NCBI GenBank assembly: GCA_034696485.1
Contig: JAQIWT010000641.1
Location: forward strand, 1-16,869
Reading direction: 5' to 3'
Origin: Isohypsibius dastychi
Taxonomy: Eukaryota > Tardigrada > Eutardigrada > Parachela > Isohypsibiidae
Length of the DNA: 16,869 bases
In this document: positions 9,227 through 16,869 of the stretch, piece after piece
Layout of the letters: every line of letters starts with the position of its first letter
How positions within the stretch are numbered: the first letter of the stretch is position 1
The notes under the pieces: model-generated
What the model saw: only the letters and a program-made list of their open reading frames with translations
The model's database searches: none
Told to the model about the DNA's origin: nothing
Program-made: the position numbers and the translations under genes

Positions 9227-11614
9227 ATGGGTTCACCCTCTCAATTCTGTTATCTTTTTATCCCCATTGTTGTGGTTGCTTCTGCTTCTGTTAACAGACC
9301 TAGGCCCCATATTATTCTGATTGTAGCAGACGACCTGGTGAGCAGTCAATGGCATTCCATGAACCGCAGTTCTTTATGTAGAGTCATGTTCCGTAGGGCT
9401 GGAATGATGTCAGTTTTCATGGTAGTCCACAAATCCAAACACCCAACATCGACAATCTCGCAAGAAAAGGTGTCATACTGGAGAACTACTACGTTGCTCC
9501 AATTTGCACACCTTCAAGGAGTGCACTCATGACCGGAAAATATCCGATCCATTTAGGTCCCTCCGTTTTTTTCACAACAACAGAAGATCGTTCAAAAAAC
9601 CCTTTTTTGCAGGAACCCAGCACAACGTCATCTACGGGACGGAGCCCTGGGGCTTAGGCCTGGAGGAGAAAATACTCCCACAGTATCTGAATGAGATCGG
9701 TTATAAATCTCACATCGTTGGAAAAGTACGTTGGTAAAGACGTGTCACTTTGGAAATTCTTACACTTGGAAAAACCAGGAGCTACTTGTTAATGAATCTT
9801 CTTGCTGTTCGTAGTGGCACTTGGGATTTTTCAACAGTTCTTATACGCCATGTAAGTTAGTGTAGTTGACCCTGCGAGTCTGCAACTTGATTTGGTATCA
9901 GGCGCTCGTGGATTCGACAGCCATTATGGTTACTGGCTGGGACATACAGACTATTTTGACCATACTGGTCAAGAGGTGAGATATTTGTTTCTGATTACTC
10001 AGTAATGCATCTGGATGTACACGCATGTTGGTTTACGGTTCACCGACTGGGGACTGGATTTCAGAGAGAATATGGACCCAGTTCGAAATGAAACGGGAAA
10101 CTACGCCACTGACCTTTTCACGAAAAGGGCAGTGCGTATTATCGATCGTCACAATTCAACAGAAGTGGGTTCAGAGTTCAGACAGCTTCTTGGTGAGAAA
10201 TTCTGTGTAAACTTAAACAAGCGACTTGTTTCAGCCTTTATTCTTATACTTGTCACACCTCGCGACCCACAGCGCCAATACATATGATCCTCTGCAAACC
10301 ACAACGGAATATTACAAACGCTTTCCAAAAATCGCCGATCGAAATCGTCGCTTATTTGCCGGTTAGCCAACTCGTCTCGTTTCTTCATTCAATGCTGATA
10401 CCACTAGGGTTTTTTATGCAGGCATGGTGGCTGGACTGGATGATTCTGTTGGTGAAGTATACAAAGCACTGAAAGCGAAAGGGCTAGCCAAGAACTCGAT
10501 CATCATTTTGACAACCGATAACGGTGGCCCTGCTGCTGGTTTTGACCTGAACTACGCAAGTAACTGGCCGTTACGAGGGGTTAAAGATACGCTGTGGGAA
10601 GGTGGAGTTCGTGGAGTGGCGCTTATATGGAGTCCGCTGTTGAAGAAAAGATCACGCCGATCGACACATATGATGCACATCACTGACTGGCTACCAACAT
10701 TACTCACAGCCACAGGCTACTCTGTATGTTGTCTATCGAAATGAGGCAACAAGCAGAATCCTGTTTGAGTTGAGGCAGTTCCGCTTTCTGGTCCCGGGTT
10801 GCTCGAGTTTAATAGTTTATCATTTCATTCGTTTCTACAGATCTGATTAAGATCTCTACGAATGTGTGCGAAAGGAGGAAGCTGTCACGTCAAGTAGAGA
10901 ATTTTATTCTTCGATTGACACGTTTTGAGGAACTAAAGTTCTCCCTCAGTCATGTCCCTCTCTCACTGTCAATCCAAAATCTCGATGAGCTATTTTTTGA
11001 TACTAGATATGTCTGCATTACTCTATATCGGTAATTTTGACCAGAAAGTTATCCACAAAAATGGGGCTGCCTCAACTCAGGCTGGATTTTACTGGGTGGT
11101 CCGATCTGACGGCCTTGCTGATCATGATTGGTTGTTTCAGAAAAGAACACTCAAAATCGATGGGTTGGATCTTTGGCCTGCTCTGGTCAACGGAACAAAG
11201 TCTCCACGTTCAGAGATTCTACTGAATATCGATCACGAACGGAATGTGTACGCATTGAGACGCAACAAATACAAACTGTTGATTGGAACAACATACAACG
11301 GACAGTGGGATGGCTGGTATCCACCTGCCAGTCAAAATTCGTCTGGTGAACCAAATCCAACTGTGAAGTGTGGAGTTAAGACATCCGCATCTCTGACACT
11401 CTGCAGACCATTGACTGGGCCATGCTTGTTTGATATTGAAGCAGATCCGTGTGAGTTTAACAACCTGGCGATAAAGCGACCAAAGTTGCTGAAAAAGTTG
11501 ATGGAGCGTTTGAGGGTGTACAATAGGACTGTTGTCTCCCCTCGGAACAAACCAAGTGATCCACGAGGTCGACCACAAGAGCATGGATACATCTGGACAC
11601 CCTGGGTCAAGTGA
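9227..11614 (+). CDS. ARSB: arylsulfatase B-like lysosomal sulfatase, 9 exons
   Basis: Exons: 9227-9337, 9397-9556, 9613-9725, 9815-9851, 9902-9975, 10069-10164 (or 10039-10164, see findings), 10235-10361, 10422-10723 and 11141-11614. They give about 497-507 residues; human ARSB has 533. A signal peptide covers residues 1 to about 21. Catalytic features: the metal-binding pair D35-D36 (IVADDL), CTPSR (74-78) with the cysteine converted to formylglycine in this family, K128 and H130 in GKWHLG, H209 in LATHS, D272-N273 in TTDNGG and K294 in [12 protein letters not shown]. Exon 9 carries [18 protein letters not shown] and the terminal WTPWV typical of ARSB/ARSI/ARSJ. The family removes sulfate from N-acetylgalactosamine 4-sulfate in dermatan and chondroitin sulfate in lysosomes. 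The exact substrate here is not proven. The enzyme would need the formylglycine-generating enzyme encoded elsewhere. Most introns are short; the last is 417 bp. Confidence 0.95.
10724..11140 (+). other. last intron of the sulfatase gene, with an unexplained open frame
   Basis: It runs from GTATGT after TAC TCT to TTGTTTCAG before AAA AGA, phase 0 at both ends. An open frame of about 70 codons without ATG runs from about 10818 to the TAA after 11029. An extra sulfatase exon is not needed by family length, so I leave it as intron. Confidence 0.65.
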
Positions 11615-12427
11615 AGTTTCGGCTTCGCGATTCAAATTCCTCTGCGTTTGATCAGGTTACCCCGGAACAACACAGAATCCATGAATCCCGCGGATAGATC
11701 TTCTGTTTCCCCGTTTGAAGCATAGTCCTTTATTCCACGAACTTCGCAGCGTCAGGCATATAGTTTGAAAGTTTGACCTTACAATTGTAATATAAAATGA
11801 CCTTACAGTTCTTTGACCTACAGCTCGACTTATTGAAATCCGAATTTTTGAGCCGGGAACGTTCTTGTGGCCTAGGTTCAGACGTACAGTACAGATTCGG
11901 GTGAAATCTATAACCTGGTCTGAATCGAAAGCGATCAAGCTGTATTCAGTCGATCAGAAATGGGAGACGTGAACTCAAAGGAGAACGGGAAACAACATTG
12001 TATTACACTGAACATTCTCCGCAGTCCAGCTAGCGGGGCTAATGGTAAAATGGAACGAGCAGAACGACTGGAAGGAAGAGAATTCGCTATAATTTCAGTT
12101 TGTGGAAGTCACGATCGACTTTCTCAGACATCAAAACAAGAAAAACTAGTCACAGCCTTTTTAGAATAGAATTGAATATAGTTAAGGCAAACAGAATTGC
12201 GGTAAACCGCAACAAACTGAAAACAATGAAATGGACCAAATCAATCAAAATCAACAAGGTGAAAACACTGGGGGAAAAATGAACCTAGCCCGATCCCCCG
12301 TGACTGAGTGGAGGGAAGAGAAACAGACCCCAATGTTACAGTCTACGGGCCTGCCCGTTCGGGTTTTTTTCTGGACCTAGGAGAAGAAGAGAAGGAGAAG
12401 GTACTGGACTGCCGAGAATGTTCAGTG
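11615..12427. other. intergenic, no gene seen
   Basis: This is the 3' flank of the sulfatase gene, then an A-rich stretch (about 12160-12290). The AATATA/TATAAA cluster near 11788-11798 might serve as a weak poly(A) signal. TGACCTTACA occurs twice (about 11775 and 11798). Open frames on both strands are short and unrecognisable. Confidence 0.5.
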
Positions 12428-12583
12428 TACTCTGTTCTGCCGAAAAAGTGCGCCCCTTTTTGCTGTGTCAATCGGCTCACCACGCAAACTATGCTTGAGC
12501 CCCATGTTCACCCTCTCGCTCCGCACTGGTGAGCTAATTGGTGCAGCAAAAAGGGGGGCGCACTTTTTCGGCAGAATAGAGTA
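12428..12583. mobile_element. 152-bp foldback element, probable Tc1/mariner-type MITE
   Basis: Positions 12430-12481 and 12528-12581 are inverted repeats of about 52-54 bp. The outer part is almost perfect (CTCTRTTCTGCCGAAAAAGT, then GCGCCCC) and the inner part diverges by a few bases. The unpaired centre is about 46 bp. Both ends are flanked by TA (12428-12429 and 12582-12583), the target-site duplication of the Tc1/mariner superfamily. It has no coding capacity, so it would depend on a transposase in trans. High arm identity suggests recent insertion or selection for the hairpin. It could instead be a structured non-coding element. Confidence 0.65.
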
Positions 12584-12879
12584 CTCGGTGATGCTAACAG
12601 ACTGTCAGCTTGCTCGAAGAAAAAATTGGTAATCCATTGTTTCTGAATTCACCATGCCGGTTACGAGTAGGCTATCCAAGAAGATCAGAGATAGACTTGA
12701 CTTTATTGGTTATAGAAAAGATCGCACAAAAAATTTCAATCAGCCGCCAAATAGAAAGTAGAAGGTTGCCTGAATATTGTGCAAACCAGGTAATGACTCA
12801 CTGAACAGAGTTCTTATTCACGGTCGAACGTTTCTGAACACACTTTGTGTGTTCTTACGCGAGCTGAAAGACGTCTCCG
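12584..12879. other. intergenic, no gene seen
   Basis: This lies between the foldback element and the decayed unit of the secreted-gene array. No coding frame or structure was recognised. Similarity to the region following the intact unit (below about 14350) fades here, so the duplication boundary lies near 12850. Confidence 0.45.
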
Positions 12880-13415
12880 TTACATAATCTCAGAAATTCC
12901 CGTTTTCATGTACTTAGCGGACAGAGACCATATCATCCGATGCAGCTGAAGAATCTTCGAAGCTGGAATTCGGCGGTTGGGGTAAACTCCCCGGATTTCG
13001 AGACCGACATGTTTAGCATTCTGCTTTTCCCGTCCAGAGATGGGCTATTCGTCAAGGAAGTGTATAGTCATATTCAATTCTGTTCAATTCTCGAATATTC
13101 AAAGTGAACGTTGTCAGCCGTGACAAACGGGTGATCTTCAGAAAACAAAAACTCAATAAGACATCAGAGTTGCTCAAGATGAGTTATACCCTTTCCATCA
13201 ATATTTGTATTTTCGTCTTCTGAAAAAAAGACGAACGGGCGTCTTTGACGTGTGTTTCTTTGCGGAATGGTTAACTTCACCTGGAGCAGGATCGGCTCCA
13301 ACGGAGCTGGATCCCTGTTAAAATATCGAGCTGTGTACGAGGATTAAGAGGACTTCACCGACTAATAAAATACCTGGCAAACGAGCAGTAATCCAGAAAC
13401 AACAAAAATGAGCAT
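12880..13415 (-). pseudogene. decayed tandem copy of the secreted-protein gene at 14351-15051
   Basis: Exon-by-exon similarity to the neighbouring unit is plain: signal-peptide exon 13415-13374, second exon 13314-13281, third exon 13219-13190, and a fourth exon starting at 13135 after TTTCTGAAG. Stretches of 30 or more identical bases occur around 13108-13140. The copy is broken. A net deletion of about 108 bp removes the end of exon 4, the following intron and the start of exon 5; it is marked by the short direct repeat TTCAATTCtgTTCAATTCT at 13073-13091. After the deletion the frame meets TGA at once, and the homologous reading frame also carries TAG at 13047-13045 where the intact unit has CAG, and TAA further on. 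A GT donor is kept at the end of the last homologous exon. Confidence 0.75.
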
Positions 13416-14350
13416 TTTTCTGTCAATAGACACTGATCAAAAGAAACTTATATCATCGAGTATTGCTTTTGTTTGAGACTGACTTTAAGGTTCTAGCACA
13501 CCGTCAAACCAGTTTTTTGTGCTCGAGGGTACACCCTCGAACTTGTATGCGTAGACACTGAATTGTTTTCGAGAATTCCAACGAAGGCGAGGCCAGCTTT
13601 ACCTATCCATGTTTCCTCTGAGAAGCGGATATACAAAACCACCCCATCGCTCCGCCCCGGATGAAAATCTTCGAGCATAAGTAACACTAAACAAACACCG
13701 GTGGGATCTATTATTAGAGTGCCTGTATGTGTGGTGGACTGAAGCATTCATGACGAGCAGCAGTTGCAGGTATAATCAGGACAGGTAGACCTCAAAGTGG
13801 GAAGAGTTTCTTGATACAAGGGTCGGAAGGAGACTTCTCTCACAAAACCTGTGGTGTGCTGTGCTTCAAGTGCAGACCACAACCGAAGTCTGGGTTAAAG
13901 AAAATCAGCTGTCAGGTCTTCCATTCCTGTCAACCATTCGTTTTCGCAGTCCCAGAATCCTACTAGTTGTAACCCGTGAAGATACAGATTGTATACCTTC
14001 CGCGGACCAAGTTATTTGCGGCACTTCTCCGTTCGCAGCGTGGACCATTATACAGCAATCTTCGCAGCGTTGGGCCTGTACCTCCAAAACTCGACCCGCC
14101 CCGACTATTCTCGATGGTGTCCTAGCATGTTTCTTCCTTTCACCTGGTACTTGGTACCTTGTACATTCTTCCTTGATGCCAGAGATGTTATTGCCAGGTT
14201 TACCCCAAAAATGGCCAGATTGAATTTCCACAATAGATTTATGAATTGTACTTCGAGACATCGGTTTGAAGAAGAAGAAAAACAAAAATGTTATACTTTA
14301 TGACAGCTCAATGACGGTCTGGCAGTTTGTTGCCTCGAGGACCAAATTAG
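13416..14350 (-). other. inter-unit region, possible 3' exons of the secreted-protein gene
   Basis: If the intact unit continues past its fifth exon, its 3' exons lie here. Phase-compatible candidates on the minus strand: 14075-13997 (encoding QRCEDCCIMVHAANGE and more; acceptor TACAG, donor GTATAC) and 13848-13791 (FVREVSFRPLYQETLPTL; acceptor CCACAG). The stretch 13738-13604 ends in ATAG before GTAAAG, and an equivalent ending is kept in the upstream partial unit (before GTACGT). A final segment ends TGC TAG at 13493. I could not make one frame run through all of them. An 18-bp hairpin lies at 13523-13540 (TCGAGGGT ac ACCCTCGA). Confidence 0.35.
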
Positions 14351-15051
14351 TCACTCATTCTTTCGCACCTCGCCCTGGACAGGGCCACGTTTGCGGAAAA
14401 TCTCAAAATTTCCTGCTTTCATGTACTGGGCAGATAGAGACCACAAAATCCGATGCAACAGAAGAATTTTTGAATGGGGAATTCGGCGGTTTGGGTAAAC
14501 CCCCCGGATTTCAAGACCTACATGTTTAGCATTCTGCTTTTCTTGTCCAGAAATGGGCTGCTCGTCAAGGAAATGTGCAGTCATATTCCATTCTATTTAA
14601 AGAGTAACAGTCAACCAAACAGACGATGATCAACATTGGCAATTCCTCACTTGCTGCCCGGTTCAGAGCGATCGTTAAGTTTTGAAACAACTCGTCTCTT
14701 TCCGCCTCACTCGAATATCTGAAGTGAACGTTGTCAGCCGTGACAAACGGGTGATCTTCAGAAAGACAGAAATTTAAAAGAAACATCCAGTTGATGAATC
14801 GAAATATACCTTTTCCATCAATGGTTGTGTTTTCATCTTCTGAAAAAACACAAACTGGTCTTTCTATCGTGTGCTCTTTCACAAGTCAGAGTAGGTATGA
14901 TCAAGTTTACCTGGAGCTGGATCGATTCCGACGGATCTGGCTCCCTGTGAAAATATCAGGCCGTGTTACACTTAATGACTCAAGATACTTCTCCGATTAA
15001 AGCTCACACCTGACAGGCAAACAAAAATCCACAAGCCACAAAAATCAGCAT
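14351..15051 (-). CDS. small secreted protein of unknown family, 5 exons (intact unit of the array)
   Basis: Minus-strand exons: 15051-15010, 14944-14911, 14839-14810, 14755-14651 and 14592-14351, giving about 150 residues with all phases compatible. Exon 1 encodes a short signal peptide (MLIFVACGFLFACQ). Then come an acidic linker (PEDENTTIDGKDHPF), a helical-looking segment (ERDELFQNLTIALNRAAKW, with an N-linked sequon NLT) and a basic C-terminal region (LEIRGVYPNRRIP, LHRILWSLSAQYMK, FRKRGP). I recognise no domain. Secretion is inferred. Exon boundaries of the first three exons, the acceptor of exon 4 and a GT after codon GAG near the 3' end are all conserved in the decayed neighbour. That conserved GT suggests the real last exon may splice on to further exons between 14350 and 13493 rather than end at TGA 14353-14351. 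The start is the only ATG before a hydrophobic segment and is shared by both copies. Confidence 0.62.
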
Positions 15052-15112
15052 TTTTTCGATCGACAGAAGTGACTATCGAGTTATGCCTTTCGTCGAGACC
15101 GATTTTGAAGTT

Positions 15113-15245
15113 CTAGCACACCGCATAAGCAGCTTTTTGCTTTAGGGTAGACACGGAATTATTTCCAAGAATTCAAACAAAGGTGGGGTTAGCTCCACGT
15201 ACCTATCGTTCCTCCGAGAGGCTGATGTACAGAACCACCCGAGCC
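15113..15245 (-). pseudogene. partial third unit of the array (tail segment only)
   Basis: The segment matches 13493-13640 of the inter-unit region: the same GTGGTT(C/T)TGTA(C/T)ATC core, the ATAG/GT donor, and the same ending CAAAAA...GTGTGCTAG. Relative to that copy it lacks 24 bp around the hairpin at 13523-13540, has other small indels, and the AG acceptor before GTGTCTAC is CG. The upstream part of this unit is not recognisable in the window, so it is a remnant. Confidence 0.5.
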
Positions 15246-15696
15246 CAGGTTCAAGGTCAACGAACATGTGTTTTCAGTGAAGTTTAGTGTGATTTGTTCA
15301 AAGTTAGAATTTACCGTAGAGGCAATGAGAGTTTTCGGGTCAGTGTCCACGCCAGCTTAGATCTGTATGCCAGGCTGACGGATATCGGTTATTCTGGCTT
15401 GCCTCTGACATAAGTACGGTGATATACGATAGTATGCGTAGTTCTGATTGAATCTGACTCCAAATATGTTATCCCTTGCTCTAGACAATGCTTTGCGTGA
15501 TCAAACACATTTAAGAATCAGATTTCGGTACGGAGTGGCAAGTCCAGCTGTGGATTGTGAAGTGAGTGGTGCCTCAGGCACGGTCTGCTGCATAACCGAT
15601 TTCGCAGGAGTTTGTGAGAGTCACATACGTGATCATCCAACTGGATCAGCAGGTCAAAGCGGCTTGTCCAGTTAACTGATATGTGCGTGTGTTGCC

Positions 15697-15756
15697 GTCA
15701 AGATTGTCCGGGTGTCGGCAAGGTTGTCCTGTTTTTGGCAAGATTGTACTGTTTTT
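15697..15756. repeat. three tandem 20-bp units
   Basis: Units at 15697-15716, 15717-15736 and 15737-15756 share the pattern GGCAAGRTTGTNCTGTTTTT; the first is the most diverged. The period is not a multiple of three, so a coding role is unlikely. Confidence 0.8.
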
Positions 15757-16815
15757 CAGGGAGATAGTGCATTTTGTGCTTTTTCCAGAAAAAGTTATCA
15801 AAATGGCCCGCTTTCGAAGCGAGAATGTATTTCACTGATGCAATCGTACAGGGATAGAATGTAGTCTGGGCAGCAAGAAATAGCGAAACCAAGGCACTTC
15901 GAAGATTCTCTGACGTTGCCGGCATTGTTGTGGTTTTGATTCAGCGGCTGGCCATGATAGCATTGTTTCTAGTAGTGGTTCTTAAGCTGATCACCTCTCT
16001 GAAGCTTTATCAGCAGAATGTCTGAAAAAGGCAATTGCCTCCTGGTTTCGTATCGCCACCATATCATCAGAACCAAATGTCCGCAACAACCTCGCGATGC
16101 AGCAGTTTGTCCCTCACACCTGGAACTGTCCGCAGGCAACACCATACGCGTGCGACCACCGTATCCACCTCAAGGAGTTCCGGCTTTATCATCCGCGATA
16201 TAAATTGATTAAGGACCAATCAAGGCTTTCCAGGGAGTTACTGAGAAATCTCCTAAACCGAATAAGCGTGCTGCGCGTTAACCAGCCCCTGCCCATATAC
16301 TTGAAAAAGGTTCTGCTTGTACACATGTAGTTCAAGCCAGTACCTGTGCTGCAATGTTGGTGAGGTGAACCAGCTGGGCTATATGTGGCTAAATCTGCAT
16401 ATAAATCAAGAATCAAAACCTGTTTGTTGTTGATTGCAGATTGAGTTCTAAGCAATGCATTAGACAATCCGGGAATACCGATTTTTCTCCAAGGTCACAG
16501 CCAGTCCTGCGAATTTTACCCGGTTTACCCGGCACTTTTTTGGTTCAAGGGAAAAAAATTCTGAGCAGGGAATTCACACTTCACCTTGGAGAATGGTTAG
16601 AACGTGTAGTGAAGTCGTTCTTGATATTTGTCCACTTTCAGGTTGGGCCAGACTGGCGAACTTGAAATTCCGAATTTCAAATTCCAGGTTCGATCAAATA
16701 GACCACTGAATACCGCCACATCGCCCTTTCCAGTAAAACGATAATTTATGGCCGGAATTCAGAACTGAACAAACGAGGCTGAACTGACAGATGTTGATAT
16801 CTGAATTTTGACCCA

Positions 16816-16832
16816 TGTTTACAATGTAAACA
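16816..16832. promoter_or_regulatory. palindromic forkhead-type site
   Basis: The sequence TGTTTAC-aat-GTAAACA contains two perfect RTAAACA/TGTTTAY cores in inverted orientation with a 3-bp spacer. A GATAAG motif follows directly. Binding by forkhead factors is inferred from the known core only; a gene to regulate may lie beyond the window. Confidence 0.35.
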
Positions 16833-16869
16833 CGATAAGAGAAAAGTCGTAACCGGCCATTTCCGCGAG

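Larger units (their letters stand above)
12850..15245 (-). repeat. head-to-tail gene array, period about 1.6 kb
   Basis: Read on the minus strand, it holds the tail of a first unit (15245-15113), a second unit starting at ATG 15051, and a third, decayed unit starting at ATG 13415. The two start codons are 1636 bp apart. Similarity covers exons, introns and about 190 bp upstream of each start codon, so whole genomic segments were duplicated. GTGTGCTAGAAC occurs just upstream of both units (near 13500 and 15120). Confidence 0.75.
15246..16869. other. long stretch without a recognised gene
   Basis: Open frames on both strands reach 92 codons but show no domain or family motif. The best looking is a minus-strand frame from ATG 15925 (ATSENLRSALVSLFLAAQ, one hydrophobic stretch), whose end runs through the 20-bp tandem repeat; I do not count it as a gene. 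GTTTACCCGG-like motifs cluster near 16517-16532. The region could hold introns or the promoter of a gene beyond the window. Confidence 0.45.

Noticed and set aside
9504-9737. Single long frame through sulfatase exons 2-3
   Set aside because: The frame starts inside exon 2 in another phase; the sulfatase motifs require the GT..AG intron 9557-9612.
10165-10234. Exon extension to donor CTTG/GTGAGA at about 10198
   Set aside because: It ends in phase 1, while the next exon (PLFLYLSH) needs phase 0; the donor after GAA at 10164 fits phase and homology.
12340-12370. GGGCCTGCCCGTTCGGG followed by a T run, looking like a bacterial terminator or Pol III gene end
   Set aside because: The setting is eukaryotic and no A/B boxes or gene lie upstream, so it is probably chance.
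13905-14303. Three overlapping open frames of 104-126 codons on both strands
   Set aside because: No domain, no matching splice phases for the full frames, and no conservation in the neighbouring unit. Only small parts of the minus-strand frame are kept as possible exons.
15698-15925. 75-codon minus-strand frame with a hydrophobic N-terminal half
   Set aside because: The C-terminal part is made of non-triplet tandem repeats; no family match or copy supports it.
1-16869. CRISPR arrays, prokaryotic operons, integrated viral genes
   Set aside because: No spaced identical repeats, no Shine-Dalgarno-led gene strings and no viral protein motifs were seen; the genes are intron-bearing animal genes.

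Overview
This window is nuclear DNA from an animal. Almost every real gene is split by short spliceosomal introns of mostly about 55-110 bp with canonical GT..AG ends. The protein families are animal ones: a MATH-BTB adaptor, a class A GPCR, an LHFPL tetraspan protein and a lysosomal arylsulfatase. Compact introns, 0.4-1 kb intergenic spacing and roughly 45% GC suggest a small-genome ecdysozoan. A tardigrade is my best guess, but this is inference; no sequence here proves the phylum.

Layout. (1) 80-1354 (+): three-exon SPOP-like MATH-BTB gene. (2) 1709-3464 (-): eight-exon rhodopsin-class GPCR with an NRY motif and a 27-nt micro-exon; a TATA box lies upstream. (3) 4406-4921 (-): single-exon secreted protein with a Cys-rich head and one He_PIG-like Ig fold. 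(4) 5345-7015 (-): five-exon LHFPL3/4-type tetraspan gene with an extended C-terminal tail. (5) 8056-8667 (-): single-exon lineage-specific protein with a lysine-rich N-terminus and a C-terminal membrane anchor. It is divergent from (6) 9227-11614 (+): nine-exon arylsulfatase B-like gene with every catalytic residue I looked for present, but one intron lacking an AG acceptor where homology expects it. (7) 12428-12583: a 152-bp foldback element flanked by TA, best read as a Tc1/mariner-type MITE. (8) 12880-15245 (-): a head-to-tail array of a small secreted-protein gene. The middle unit looks intact in its first five exons, the 3' unit is a decayed pseudogene, and only the tail of a 5' unit remains. 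(9) 15246-16869: no convincing gene; a 3 x 20 bp tandem repeat and a perfect forkhead-type palindrome.

The genes do not form an obvious pathway. They are neighbours of mixed function (ubiquitin adaptor, receptor, membrane channel/adhesion auxiliary protein, lysosomal hydrolase, secreted proteins). The best candidates for something undescribed are the secreted-gene array, the tail-anchored orphan, the He_PIG secreted protein and the anomalous splice site in the sulfatase gene. All exon junctions were placed by hand from reading frame, splice consensus and family knowledge; no database or alignment tool was used.
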